From the NCBI GenBank assembly GCA_017621705.1, contig JAGASR010000031.1, positions 1 through 64,000 on the forward strand: a DNA stretch of 64,000 bases, in the 5' to 3' direction. How positions within the stretch are numbered: position 1 is the first letter of the stretch; every line of letters starts with the position of its first letter. This DNA comes from Clostridia bacterium (GTDB taxonomy: Bacteria > Bacillota > Clostridia > Oscillospirales > UBA644). Below are positions 54,168 through 63,377 of this stretch, in pieces. Both the position numbers and the translations under genes were made by a program. Below the pieces are notes generated by a model. It was not told where the DNA came from and did no database searches. It saw only the letters and a program-made list of their open reading frames with translations.

Positions 54168-55982
54168 TTAAATTTTCTCCGTCGAAACATAACGGATATT
54201 ATATATTCTTTCTTCTGTGGGAAGATCAGAGTTTGGAAGATCGGGAAAAGTCGGTCGCACGTCAATTCCCGGCGCCTTTCTCGGTGCTTTTGTTCTGAAT
54301 GTAAGACGCGATACTGCGTTTATTTTCTGCATGTTACGCAAAACTCCGACTTTCTGTCCGTCGAAATATACCGTATAATCGCAACTTATGCAGTCCTGTT
54401 CGACAGTGATTTTATGCCAGTCATTATCTATGCGGCATAATCCGTTTTTTACAGAAGTGTATCTCGCTGAAACGTGACCGTCTTCTATCATGATTCGTGC
54501 GCAAACTTTACCCGATTCATCAGAAAGCTCAATATAGAAGGCTTCATTGTATTTTTCGCATTTTATCTCAATCTCGGCTCTTAATTTTTCGCAAGGACTG
54601 AAATTTAATTCCGCAAGAGCGTAATCTGTCGGATCTTTATCTGTCAGAACCATAATACCGTCTCTGTTTTCGACATACGCCCATTTAGCGGAATAAGTGT
54701 TCCACGGCTCGAGATATTTATCTGCTCCGAAATTTCCGCGGAAATATCCGTCTGAATATTTTTTTACGGGCACGGGAATACGGCTTACCCATATATCTTC
54801 TTTATTGACACTGTATGTTATCCACATCGCATCATCTGGCTGATGCCTTCGTGTTTCGCTTATTCCGCGAACATACTGCGGACCGAAATCTTTAAAAATA
54901 CCGTCATATCTTCTCGGCGGAGTCTCGCCGAAAATACTCACAAGTCCGTCGAAATCAATTCCGTTATCTGCTGTCACGCATGCGAGTGGATAACGGTGCT
55001 CGCTTGAAAGATTGTTGACGTATACTATTGCATATTTCCCGTCAGAAGTCTTTTGTCCCCATGCTTTTGCTCCCGAAGTTGCAAATGAGGGCTCTCTTTT
55101 GAGTGCCCACGTTCCTCCGTTGTCTTTTGAAATTCCGACAACAGCATGCTTCCAGAGCGCTGCGACTGTATTATCGTCAATATGATATCTTGAAAAAGCC
55201 TGGTACGGTTTATTTTCATTCTTCCCGAAAGCTTCGTTATGAGTTTTTAACATGATATATTCGCTGTCATTTCCGTGTTCTTCAACCCATTGCTGCGTTT
55301 CGAATTTATCGTTAAGCAAAGCTTCGCATGCGGAAATAAAATCGGGATCATTGCTTTTCGTAAATTCGGGGTATGGCAGGGTATCTTTGTTCCAACCCGA
55401 TTTCTTCATAACGTAGATAAAATATATCGGTCCGAAACTGCCGTCTTCATATATTTCACGGACAACTCTGCCTAGTCCGTTCTTTTCCCATGGTACAGCG
55501 TGATTCGGCGAATAACCGTAAAATCCGGTTGTAAGAAGCTTTCCGTTCGGCGCAATATAAAATGCGGTACGCTGGTGCATAACTGCATATTCGTTTTCCG
55601 GAATAGTCACGACCGATCCGTCCTCACAAACATTATTACCTGCAGGAAGAAGCAGTTTCGGAAAAGATATTACGGGCTTGTCCCAGTTGATTCCGTCTTT
55701 TGATTTTACAATCAAAGATAATCCGCCCGGTTCATGCTCGTCAATTTGATTGGAGATATACTGAACCCAAAAATATCCGTTCCGGTATGTCATATCGGGC
55801 GCATGGTTGTACGTAAAACCCAATCCGTCCGCAAATTCGGGATGATTACGGTTTGCACGCATTATCTGGTAATGTGAAACCCCTGCGGCGTGAGGCAGAC
55901 CGCCGTCGCTTTTATCTGTATCTGCAAAAAGATTTCCTATATATCTCGGAGTTTCGTTTTCAGCTTCAAAATAGTTGCTCAT
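54168..55982 (-). CDS. sialidase-like beta-propeller protein with C-terminal sandwich domain
   Basis: 604 residues with no signal peptide. The first ~415 residues look like a beta-propeller of the sialidase superfamily, with Asp-box-like KSKDGINWDKP and SKDNGGTWALKREP turns and a repeated WxQ..S pattern. The last ~160 residues (about 440-600) resemble a concanavalin/LamG-like sandwich. I cannot assign a sialidase active site (the Arg triad is not evident), so the substrate is open. The ATG at 55982 is preferred over a GTG 7 codons upstream that overlaps the preceding gene, because GGTGGA lies before it. Confidence 0.65.
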   Translation of the reverse strand: MSNYFEAENETPRYIGNLFADTDKSDGGLPHAAGVSHYQIMRANRNHPEFADGLGFTYNHAPDMTYRNGYFWVQYISNQIDEHEPGGLSLIVKSKDGINWDKPVISFPKLLLPAGNNVCEDGSVVTIPENEYAVMHQRTAFYIAPNGKLLTTGFYGYSPNHAVPWEKNGLGRVVREIYEDGSFGPIYFIYVMKKSGWNKDTLPYPEFTKSNDPDFISACEALLNDKFETQQWVEEHGNDSEYIMLKTHNEAFGKNENKPYQAFSRYHIDDNTVAALWKHAVVGISKDNGGTWALKREPSFATSGAKAWGQKTSDGKYAIVYVNNLSSEHRYPLACVTADNGIDFDGLVSIFGETPPRRYDGIFKDFGPQYVRGISETRRHQPDDAMWITYSVNKEDIWVSRIPVPVKKYSDGYFRGNFGADKYLEPWNTYSAKWAYVENRDGIMVLTDKDPTDYALAELNFSPCEKLRAEIEIKCEKYNEAFYIELSDESGKVCARIMIEDGHVSARYTSVKNGLCRIDNDWHKITVEQDCISCDYTVYFDGQKVGVLRNMQKINAVSRLTFRTKAPRKAPGIDVRPTFPDLPNSDLPTEERIYNIRYVSTEKI

Positions 55983-55999
55983 TTTTATCCACCGTTTGT

Positions 56000-56998
56000 T
56001 CACTGATAATAGTATGATAATATTCCCATCACTGTCTGGAAAAGGAAGATTATGAAAAACAGAATGAACGGAATAGAAAAAACCGCAGATACCGTGAAAT
56101 CTTTTCCGCTGACAGCAGGTACAATATTGTAATTGGTGGATGATTTTTCTTTTAACCTTAATACAATAAACATAATCAAACAGATTATTCCGAGCGCAAC
56201 GCTTGAAATATCATAGATCATGACGGCTTTTTCATATGTTTCCATAGCGATATTTTCATAAAGCATCATGAAAATACAGCTTACAAAGTTATTTAAAAAG
56301 TGAAGGAGTATGCAAGGTATAAGTGAATCATATTTAACGTAAAGATAGCTGAGAAATAATCCCATTATAAATGCAAACGGGATCTGCTGAACCGTGGAAT
56401 GGACAAGGCTGAATGCAATGGTTGAAAAAACAATTGCGGCGGTTTTATTATAACTTTTAAAGATGCCGCAGATAATTCCTCTGAAAATTATTTCTTCGCA
56501 AATTGCCGGCATAATGGCGATTGATATTATATAAAGCGCGAATTCCCATGTGTTTTTCGGCATCGCGATATATTCGCTCATATCGGGGACAGGAACTCCG
56601 AGCATTATTATAATTTGCGTTATAAAATCGGATAAATAAGTACCGACTGTTCCCATTCCGAGAAAGATTCCGAGTGCGAGAAGAACATCTACAGCCGGAG
56701 GATCATTGAATTTTATAAGCTGTTGTTTAGTCTTCCCGGAAAAACCGATCATGAAAAACGCAGCGATCAGCGTAAAAACAGGATAAAGTATCTGCGGAAC
56801 GGCAAACGTGAAAATATATTCACTTGATTCACTTATCGGAAGACCGAGAATTGACGAAAAGATAACATATACGTATGTCGGAATAACTGCAAATACTGCA
56901 ATAACGGGAAAAGTGCAAAGAATGTAGAATACCGCTTTTATTGATTTTTTAAGATCATTTTTTGCCGGTATACTTATGTTTGTTGTCAAATCATTCAT
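56000..56998 (-). CDS. CPBP-family intramembrane metalloprotease
   Basis: 332 residues with about 8 TM segments. The CPBP (Rce1/Abi) motifs are present in order: CEEIIFRGI (EExxxR), AFSLVHST (FxxxH) and HFLNNFV (HxxxN). These proteases cut prenylated or peptide substrates in the membrane; in Firmicutes they are often bacteriocin self-immunity proteins, but no bacteriocin gene is visible here. The start overlaps the stop of the preceding GNAT-like gene (ATGA), so translation is coupled. Confidence 0.93.
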   Translation of the reverse strand: MNDLTTNISIPAKNDLKKSIKAVFYILCTFPVIAVFAVIPTYVYVIFSSILGLPISESSEYIFTFAVPQILYPVFTLIAAFFMIGFSGKTKQQLIKFNDPPAVDVLLALGIFLGMGTVGTYLSDFITQIIIMLGVPVPDMSEYIAMPKNTWEFALYIISIAIMPAICEEIIFRGIICGIFKSYNKTAAIVFSTIAFSLVHSTVQQIPFAFIMGLFLSYLYVKYDSLIPCILLHFLNNFVSCIFMMLYENIAMETYEKAVMIYDISSVALGIICLIMFIVLRLKEKSSTNYNIVPAVSGKDFTVSAVFSIPFILFFIIFLFQTVMGILSYYYQ

Positions 56999-57744
56999 TT
57001 TATATCCTCCTTGCGAATAATACCGATACCGGCTCCTATCTTGATGCCTTTACGGTTTAGTTCCAATGTCTTTTTTGCGAGAGATGAGTTTGTGTTTGAT
57101 CCGAACTGTTTATCGAAAATACGTTCTTCTGCCTGACCGTCGTTTTGATCCGATGCTATTAACGTAAACCGATTCTGAAATTTGATTATATTACTGCTTT
57201 CGGGTAATATGCTTTTGAGTATTGGAGACAAAAGCCATGAATGACATGTATAATAGTCAAAATCGTAGTCAAAGTATTTTTTGAAAAACTCGGGTGCTTC
57301 GAAGAACGAACTGTTGCATTCATCTTCGGCAAGAGGACAACCCTGAGATATATGTATCTCCATTATTTTATCTCCGATTGTGAGGGGACTATCGGCAAGA
57401 TCCGTCCAACTGTCATTATAGTAAAACTCAGCAGGTCTGAATTGCAGTCTTCCGAGGGCGAAAAGCTCCAAATTAAGATGATTCATTATCCAACCGATCT
57501 CTTCAATACCGCAGTATCCTGTTTTTCTGTAATAGTTTTCAGTCCAGACGGATATGTCGGCCATTGTATCATTATAAATCTTATCTGAAATGCCTTTTTC
57601 CCTGTATTTTTCTTTTGCTTCTTCTGCGAGCATAAGTATCGCAGACAGTACAGAAGGTCCGACTGTCGGATCACATTTGATTAATTCAATAATCTGTCCG
57701 ATTTTTCTATCTTTTAAAAGGTTTTTTATTTCTGAAGAGTTCAT
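56995..57744 (-). CDS. GNAT-like acyltransferase-domain protein (uncertain)
   Basis: 249 residues from the ATG at 57744, preceded by GGAGA; an ATG 4 codons upstream has no ribosome site. The middle and end (LNLELFALGRLQFRPAEFY, IHISQGCPLAEDECNSSF, FDYYTCHSWLLSPILKSILP, IIKFQNRF) follow a pattern I recall from proteins with NAT_N and GNAT_C domains. The N-terminal part is helical. Substrate unknown. It is the first gene of the operon with the CPBP protease, the sialidase-like protein and hflX. Confidence 0.65.
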   Translation of the reverse strand: MNSSEIKNLLKDRKIGQIIELIKCDPTVGPSVLSAILMLAEEAKEKYREKGISDKIYNDTMADISVWTENYYRKTGYCGIEEIGWIMNHLNLELFALGRLQFRPAEFYYNDSWTDLADSPLTIGDKIMEIHISQGCPLAEDECNSSFFEAPEFFKKYFDYDFDYYTCHSWLLSPILKSILPESSNIIKFQNRFTLIASDQNDGQAEERIFDKQFGSNTNSSLAKKTLELNRKGIKIGAGIGIIRKEDIK

Positions 57745-57773
57745 TTCATTCTCCATGTTGACGATATATGCTT

Positions 57774-57802
57774 ATTTTAACAGATTTAAACATAAAAATC
57801 AA
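57774..57802 (-). promoter_or_regulatory. promoter of the GNAT-CPBP-propeller-hflX operon
   Basis: Minus strand: TTGATT (complement of 57797-57802), 17-nt spacer, TAAAAT (complement of 57774-57779). Confidence 0.65.
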
Positions 57803-57883
57803 TACCGCATTGAATATTTTCATTATTAAATAATCGGTTTTTCTCAAAATGATAAATATAGCTTTTTATTTTTATAAAAATAC

Positions 57884-57912
57884 TTGACAATTCGAGCGAA
57901 AAGAGGTATAAT
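57884..57912 (+). promoter_or_regulatory. consensus promoter of the membrane protein gene at 57963
   Basis: TTGACA (57884-57889), 17-nt spacer, TATAAT (57907-57912). Confidence 0.85.
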
Positions 57913-57962
57913 AATCAGAGTTGATAAACTGAAATTAAGATCAAAAAGGATATTATTCCCTG

Positions 57963-58847
57963 ATGAAAACAAAATACTATACCAAAATGCTTTTTCCCCT
58001 CGGTCTTTTCGGTCTTATCTTCCGCGTTCTCGAGATTATGTTTGCAATCGAGCCGTCGAGCGGATTTTATTATACGGAAAGCGTAATCCCGTTGCTTTGC
58101 AATATTTATATTTTCCTTGTCATCGCGTTTTTTCTTTCCGAGATTTTTCTTATCAAACCTGAGTCGAAGTCTTCAAGAAAGCGTTTGGGCGGTATCTCAA
58201 ACGTTGATAAGATTCTCTGGCTCTGCGCCGCCGTATTTATATTGGCAAATGCGTTAAAAGGTTTTCTCAATGAACTTAATGTTGAGTTCAATTATGCATC
58301 TGTTTCAGATATCTTTATGGACGTACCTGTATATGTTTTGATATGTGCGGTCCTTGCAAGTATATTTATCGTTCTCTTTGTTTCTGCACCGAAAAAATAT
58401 GCCGGCAGTTCTTTTATGTCTGTATTATCTCTTTCCATAACCGCTTTCTTCCTTATACGTCTTTTTACACGCTTTATGGATCTTAATGAGATACTTTCCA
58501 AGGCATACGGAACCCATACCATTCTTCTGCTCGGTTTCCTTGTCCTTTCTTTTATGAACTTTTCTAAAGTTATGGCAGGTATTCTTGCAAAAAGATATTT
58601 TATAGCATTCGGTTTGTGCGCTGTGTTCCTCGCATCAATGCACCTTGCGGAATTTATTATGTATTTCCTTCCGGGAAATCCGTATAATATAACTATTGAT
58701 CTTTTTGCTTATGCCGCAGATTTCTTCAGCGCAGCCGTTATTCTTAAAATGGTTCTTCTTGTTTCAAGAAAGCCGGATAAACAAGAAAAAAACAAATCTT
58801 TGCCCGAAGATAATAAGGTTGTTGAAAAAGAAGTAATATCCGAATAA
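57963..58847 (+). CDS. polytopic membrane protein, unknown
   Basis: 294 residues with about eight TM helices and a charged C-terminal tail (KPDKQEKNKSLPEDNKVVEKE). I recognise no family. AAGGA lies 12 nt before the start, a rather long spacing. It has its own promoter and is followed by a separate yajC promoter, so it is probably monocistronic. A weakly charged interior with few polar residues does not suggest a channel or protease motif. Confidence 0.75.
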   Translation: MKTKYYTKMLFPLGLFGLIFRVLEIMFAIEPSSGFYYTESVIPLLCNIYIFLVIAFFLSEIFLIKPESKSSRKRLGGISNVDKILWLCAAVFILANALKGFLNELNVEFNYASVSDIFMDVPVYVLICAVLASIFIVLFVSAPKKYAGSSFMSVLSLSITAFFLIRLFTRFMDLNEILSKAYGTHTILLLGFLVLSFMNFSKVMAGILAKRYFIAFGLCAVFLASMHLAEFIMYFLPGNPYNITIDLFAYAADFFSAAVILKMVLLVSRKPDKQEKNKSLPEDNKVVEKEVISE

Positions 58848-58900
58848 GTGATAAATTTGCTTTTAAAGTTAAATTATCGGAAAAATGTCATAATATTCTC

Positions 58901-58929
58901 TTGCTTTTTCTTTCTGTGTATAGTATAAT
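58901..58929 (+). promoter_or_regulatory. promoter of the yajC-SCIFF operon
   Basis: TTGCTT (58901-58906), 17-nt spacer, TATAAT (58924-58929), 31 nt before yajC. Confidence 0.75.
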
Positions 58930-58960
58930 TTAAACATAATATCGAAATGGAGGACTATTA

Positions 58961-59380
58961 ATGTCTCTTTCTAAACTTACCGCGAATCTTGCGATCCTTC
59001 TTGATTCGGCTGTTGATAACGTAGATAGCTATATTAACGGTGATACCGTTACCGATGCTGTTGATGGTGCAGTCGAAAGCGGAGCAGGCGCTCAGCCCGG
59101 CTTCCTTGAAATGCTCGTAAGCTTCCTTCCCTTTATTCTTATTATTGTTGCTTTCTACTTCTTCCTTATCAGACCCCAGCGCAAACAGGAAAAAGAAACT
59201 CAGAAAATGCGTAATAGCATTGAGATCGGCGACCAGATCACCACTATCGGCGGCATCACCGGCGTAGTTCGTCAGATCAAGGATGAAGATACTTATATCA
59301 TCGAAACCGGCGCTGATAAAAACAGAATTTCCATTAAAAAATGGGCTATTCAGTCTAAAGATACAATTTCCGATTCCTGA
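58961..59380 (+). CDS. yajC: preprotein translocase accessory subunit YajC
   Basis: 139 residues. The single TM helix (about 53-68, LPFILIIVAFYFFLIRPQRKQEKE) and the following domain (SIEIGDQITTIGGITGVV) are typical YajC. The N-terminal ~45 residues before the helix are longer than in E. coli YajC and Asp-rich (DSAVDNVDSYINGDTVTDAVDG). YajC associates with SecDF-SecYEG. GGAGG precedes the start. It opens the run that includes SCIFF, a frequent arrangement in Clostridia. Confidence 0.94.
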   Translation: MSLSKLTANLAILLDSAVDNVDSYINGDTVTDAVDGAVESGAGAQPGFLEMLVSFLPFILIIVAFYFFLIRPQRKQEKETQKMRNSIEIGDQITTIGGITGVVRQIKDEDTYIIETGADKNRISIKKWAIQSKDTISDS

Positions 59381-59449
59381 GTTATTATTTCAGAGAGGCT
59401 TTCATATAATCAAACATAACATTAAAGGTTGATTTTATGGAGGTCTCAT

Positions 59450-59842
59450 ATGGAAAAACAAAACAGTATATATTCAGTAGGGGATAAAGCCATCAGATTT
59501 CTGACGGGTGCACTTTGCGGCGCTGTCGTTTCTGTCATTCTATCATTGATATTCGCTTTATTCTTTACGCTGACCCCCGTTTCCGAATCGTTTGTTTCGG
59601 CTGCGGCATATATTGTTTTTAGTTTGTCTGCGTTTTTATGCGGACTTATTTCGGTCCTTCGTTTGAGAACGGCAGGACTTATCAACGGATTTATATCCGG
59701 TACATGTTTCTTTGTTTTATATGCGGTATTTTCCCTTGTTTTCGGTTCGGGGGCGTTATTTTCGGTCTCAACCCTGATAATGCTTGTTTTAAGTATTATT
59801 TTCAGTACACTTGGAGGAATACTTGCTGTAAATATACGTTAA
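59450..59842 (+). CDS. TIGR04086-like four-TM membrane protein
   Basis: 130 residues from ATG at 59450 (GGAGGT 5 nt upstream; an ATG 7 codons upstream has no site). Four TM helices with FLTGALCGAVVSVILSLIF and GLINGFISGTCFF resemble the TIGR04086 family, which is commonly found next to SCIFF genes. Function unknown. Confidence 0.8.
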   Translation: MEKQNSIYSVGDKAIRFLTGALCGAVVSVILSLIFALFFTLTPVSESFVSAAAYIVFSLSAFLCGLISVLRLRTAGLINGFISGTCFFVLYAVFSLVFGSGALFSVSTLIMLVLSIIFSTLGGILAVNIR

Positions 59843-59866
59843 AAATACTTAAGGAGAGATATAAAA

Positions 59867-60016
59867 ATGAAACAGATCAAAACCCTTATCAAAAAGACTC
59901 TTAAGAAATCTGCTTGCAAAGGCGGCTGCGGCGAATGCCAGACTTCCTGCCAGAGCGCTTGCAAAACTTCTTGCACCGTCGCCAACCAGAAATGTGAGAA
60001 CGAAGCTCGTAAATAA
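59867..60016 (+). CDS. scfA: SCIFF ribosomal peptide precursor (seven-Cys variant)
   Basis: 49 residues, below the usual gene-calling limit. The N-terminus MKQIKTLIKKTLKK is the leader, followed by the core CGECQTSCQSACKTSC and a last Cys in NQKCEN. The six Cys of the 'six cysteines in forty-five' family are C21, C24, C28, C32, C36 and C43; an extra Cys17 precedes them. The family's maturase forms a Cys-to-Thr thioether; from memory it joins Cys32 and Thr37 in the C. thermocellum peptide, and both exist here at those numbers. AAGGAGAG precedes the start. The stop TAA is directly followed by the maturase ATG. Confidence 0.93.
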   Translation: MKQIKTLIKKTLKKSACKGGCGECQTSCQSACKTSCTVANQKCENEARK

Positions 60017-61426
60017 ATGCTTCATCTTTACACTCAAAACGACGTAAATATCGTTCTGGACGTTGAAAGCGGCTCGGTTCATGTTCTTGAGCCGGCCGCT
60101 TATGAACTTTGCGGACTCATTAACGCTGTGTGCGATGGCGACCGCGCAGACTGCTGTTCACCTAAAACAATATTTTCCGAGAAAGCTTGCCCTGCTGAAT
60201 TTAAGGACAAGCTCGTTTCTGTTTACGGTGAGGAGCAGGTCGAAGAGGCGTTTAGTGAGCTTAAAGAACTTTTCGAAGAAGATCTTTTATTCGCAGAACG
60301 TGATTACGAAATCAATCTTCCCGATGATTATCCCATAAAGGCTCTTTGCCTTCATATTTCCCATGACTGTAACCTTCGCTGCAAATATTGCTTTGCGGAA
60401 GGCGGCGACTTCGGTCACGGCAGAAAGAATATGCCTTTCGAGGTAGCTAAAAAAGCTATAGATTTTGTTATTGCAAGATCCGGTACGAGACATAATCTTG
60501 AAATCGACTTTTTCGGCGGCGAACCGCTTATCAATTTCGATGTCGTCAAGCAGACAGTCGACTATGCACGCTCTCTTGAAAAAGAACATAATAAAAACTT
60601 CCGTTTTACTTTGACTACAAACGGTATCCTTCTCAATGACGAGATTATGGATTACATTAATCGTGAAATGTCAAACGTTGTTCTTTCTCTTGATGGCAGA
60701 AAGAGCGTAAACGATGCTGTCCGTTATGATGTTGGCGGTAACGGTTCTTATGACAGGATCGTTCCCAAATTCAAGAAACTCGTTGAAAACCGCAACGGTA
60801 AGGATTATTATGTCAGAGGTACTTTCACTTCTCAGAATCTTGACTTTGCCGCTGACGTTGAACATATCCGTTCCCTCGGTTTCGATCAGGTTTCTGTTGA
60901 ACCTGTTGTTCTAGACAAAAACGATCCTCTTGCGATCAATCCCGAGCATCTTCCACGTATTTTTGAAGAATATCAGACCCTTACCGACAATATGTCTGAT
61001 CTTCAGAAAAAAGGCGAATTCTTTAATTTCTTCCATTTCATGATCGACCTTGAGCAGGGACCGTGTGTTGTTAAGCGTGTTAAAGGCTGCGGTTGCGGTA
61101 CCGAATACGTTGCGATCACTCCCGATGGCGATATATTCCCTTGCCACAGATTTGCAGGCATGGACGATTTTAAACTCGGTAACGTTCTTGATAATTTCGA
61201 AACGAAACAGGAACTCGTGGACTATTTCAAAAAGTCCACGGTTCTCAATAAACCCGAGTGTGAAAAATGCTGGGCTAAGTATTATTGTTCCGGTGGCTGT
61301 GCTGCGAATAACTTCAACTGCCATGGAGATATACTTAAACCTCATGAAGTTTCCTGTGAAATGGAAAGAAAGCGTATAGAATGCGCTATCGCGCTCAAGG
61401 CTCTTGCGGCTTGCGATGAAGAATAA
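60017..61426 (+). CDS. scfB: SCIFF radical-SAM maturase
   Basis: 469 residues. An N-terminal RiPP-recognition-like region (about 1-95), a radical SAM core with CNLRCKYCFAEGGD (CX3CX2C, about residues 118-125) and FFGGEPLINF, and a C-terminal SPASM domain with Cys-rich segments (GCGCGTEYVAITPDGDIFPCHRF, CEKCWAKYYCSGGCAAN, CEMERK). It installs thioether links in SCIFF using SAM and FeS clusters. The start follows the scfA stop without a gap, so the two are translationally coupled. Confidence 0.96.
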   Translation: MLHLYTQNDVNIVLDVESGSVHVLEPAAYELCGLINAVCDGDRADCCSPKTIFSEKACPAEFKDKLVSVYGEEQVEEAFSELKELFEEDLLFAERDYEINLPDDYPIKALCLHISHDCNLRCKYCFAEGGDFGHGRKNMPFEVAKKAIDFVIARSGTRHNLEIDFFGGEPLINFDVVKQTVDYARSLEKEHNKNFRFTLTTNGILLNDEIMDYINREMSNVVLSLDGRKSVNDAVRYDVGGNGSYDRIVPKFKKLVENRNGKDYYVRGTFTSQNLDFAADVEHIRSLGFDQVSVEPVVLDKNDPLAINPEHLPRIFEEYQTLTDNMSDLQKKGEFFNFFHFMIDLEQGPCVVKRVKGCGCGTEYVAITPDGDIFPCHRFAGMDDFKLGNVLDNFETKQELVDYFKKSTVLNKPECEKCWAKYYCSGGCAANNFNCHGDILKPHEVSCEMERKRIECAIALKALAACDEE

Positions 61427-62210
61427 TCTCGGTCTTTCCACCGGTTGTTACTATCCAAGGCTAACAGAAGACATAATCAAAGATATATCCGAAACAGGTG
61501 TCTCGCTTGTCGAATTGTTTATCAATACCGATAGTGAGATGTCTGACGGATTTATCCGAGAACTTAACCGTAAACTTGAGTTTTACGGTATAAGTGTCGG
61601 CTCTGTTCATCCTTTTACTTCTTTTGCGGAAAGTTATCTGTTTTTTTCAGATTATCCGAGACGCAGAGATGACGGCATCCGTATATATGACCGTTATTTT
61701 GAAATATGCAATATGCTCGGTGCAAAGATCGTTAATTTTCATGGAATGCTTTCTACTTTCAAAGCATCTTTTGAACGTTACTGCGAAGGCTACGGCCTTC
61801 TCTATGAGCGTGCAAAGAAAACAGGTGTAATCTTTTCGCAGGAGAATGTTAGAAATCACGTTTGCGGTGATATCGAATATATAAGAAGATTTTCCGAAAA
61901 ACTCGGCAATGATGTTGCTTTTACTTTTGATGTCAAACAGTCGCATATGATGGGTTATGACCCATTGGAATTTATCAGGGTTGTTTCCGATAAGCTTTGT
62001 CTTGTTCATCTTAACGATTTTGATAAAGAAAATCCGTGTCTCTTACCCGGATGCGGTACTTTTGAAACAGAAAAATTTATATCATACCTGAACTCAGTCG
62101 GTTATTCCGGAAACTATGTCATTGAGGTCTATTCCGGTAATTATTCCGATGAAACGGATATTTTGAGATCCGTACAACACACAAATAAAATCCTCAAGGA
62201 GTGGTCATAA
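61416..62210 (+). CDS. sugar phosphate isomerase/epimerase-like TIM barrel protein
   Basis: 264 residues. The xylose isomerase-like barrel shows NNLGLSTGCYY, FHGMLS, FSQENVRNH, FTFDVKQSHMMG, LVHLNDFDKE and YVIEVYSG, with Glu, Asp, His and Glu at the usual metal positions of AP-endonuclease-2-type barrels. The ATG at 61416 lies inside the scfB end (11-nt overlap), so translation is coupled and the site is weak. A direct role in SCIFF processing is not established. Confidence 0.85.
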   Translation: MKNNLGLSTGCYYPRLTEDIIKDISETGVSLVELFINTDSEMSDGFIRELNRKLEFYGISVGSVHPFTSFAESYLFFSDYPRRRDDGIRIYDRYFEICNMLGAKIVNFHGMLSTFKASFERYCEGYGLLYERAKKTGVIFSQENVRNHVCGDIEYIRRFSEKLGNDVAFTFDVKQSHMMGYDPLEFIRVVSDKLCLVHLNDFDKENPCLLPGCGTFETEKFISYLNSVGYSGNYVIEVYSGNYSDETDILRSVQHTNKILKEWS

Positions 62211-62665
62211 TGAGATGTCCGTATTGCGGATATTTTGACAGTAAAGTTTTGGACTCCCGTCCGGTTGACGAGAAAATTCGCCGTCGCCGTGAATGTACAA
62301 GCTGTCAGAGACGTTTTACAACATATGAAGAGGTAGAACACGCACCTCTTATCGTTATTAAAAGAGATAAAACAAGAGAAGAATTCAGCAGAGAGAAACT
62401 TCTGACCTCTTTCCGTCGTGCATGTGTAAAAAGAGATGTTCCGTATGCTGTTCTCGAAAAAACGGTTGCAGATATAGAGCAGGATCTGATATTTGAATCA
62501 GAACGAGAGATCCCGTCCCAGAAGATCGGCGAACTCGCAATGAAAAAACTCGTTGATATTGATGACGTTGCATATGTTCGTTTTGCTTCCGTATATAAAG
62601 ATTTTAAGGACATCGATACTTTTAAACTCGAGCTCGAAAGTATAACAAAAAAAGAAAAGAATTGA
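62210..62665 (+). CDS. nrdR: ribonucleotide reductase repressor NrdR
   Basis: 151 residues, the usual length. Zinc ribbon MRCPYCG...CTSCQRRFTTYEE (residues 1-43) followed by an ATP-cone (about 48-140). NrdR represses ribonucleotide reductase genes according to dATP/ATP. The start ATG shares one base with the preceding stop, with AAGGAG upstream. No NrdR box is evident inside the window. Confidence 0.97.
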   Translation: MRCPYCGYFDSKVLDSRPVDEKIRRRRECTSCQRRFTTYEEVEHAPLIVIKRDKTREEFSREKLLTSFRRACVKRDVPYAVLEKTVADIEQDLIFESEREIPSQKIGELAMKKLVDIDDVAYVRFASVYKDFKDIDTFKLELESITKKEKN

Positions 62666-62672
62666 TCTTGTT

Positions 62673-63368
62673 ATGGCTTCAGAAAATATTCACGAAAATC
62701 ACAGAGAACGTCTTCGCGATATGTATCTCAAAGGCGGTTTTGACAGCATGGCACCTCATCAGGTCCTTGAATTTATGCTGTTTTATGCCATTGCAAGAAA
62801 AGATACCAATCCTCTTGCACATAAATTAATCGACCGTTTCGGCTCTATAACGGGGGTTCTTGAAGCTGATCCGGAAGATTTAATGGCTGTTGACGGAGTC
62901 GGTAAATCGACCGCCGCATATCTTAAAATGTTTATCGATGTTTTTAAGATGTATGAGACGGAAAAATCCTCAGGTTTCGAACAGCTCATGTCTGTTAAAG
63001 AACTCGGCGCATTTCTTCGACCGTATTATATCGGAGAGAGAAACGAAGTTGCTCATTTGCTATGTCTTAATGCGAATATGACGGTCATAACCTGCGAAGA
63101 AATATCACGAGGCGATATCCGTTCAACGGGATTGAGCTTCCGTCGAGTTGCAGAGATTGCGTTAAGAGTCAACGCTTCTTTTGTCGTTCTTTCCCATAAT
63201 CATCCGGGGGCTACGGCCATTCCATCAAACAACGATATCGCAACAACTCAATCTGCGCAAAAAGTATTGAAAGAATTGGGTATAATAGTTATCGATCATC
63301 TTGTCTTTGCTGAAGGAGATTTTGTATCGATGGCTCAGAGCGGATTTATGAAGACTTATAATTATTAA
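62673..63368 (+). CDS. radC: DNA repair protein RadC (JAB/JAMM domain)
   Basis: 231 residues. N-terminal helix-hairpin-helix (about 55-90: PEDLMAVDGVGKSTAAYLK) and a JAMM metalloprotease-like domain with SHNHPGATAIPSNNDIATT, i.e. the HxH...D zinc motif, intact. Function in vivo is debated. It follows nrdR by 7 nt. The ribosome site is weak (GATCTTGTT), so coupling to nrdR is likely. Confidence 0.95.
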   Translation: MASENIHENHRERLRDMYLKGGFDSMAPHQVLEFMLFYAIARKDTNPLAHKLIDRFGSITGVLEADPEDLMAVDGVGKSTAAYLKMFIDVFKMYETEKSSGFEQLMSVKELGAFLRPYYIGERNEVAHLLCLNANMTVITCEEISRGDIRSTGLSFRRVAEIALRVNASFVVLSHNHPGATAIPSNNDIATTQSAQKVLKELGIIVIDHLVFAEGDFVSMAQSGFMKTYNY

Positions 63369-63377
63369 GGAGTTCCG

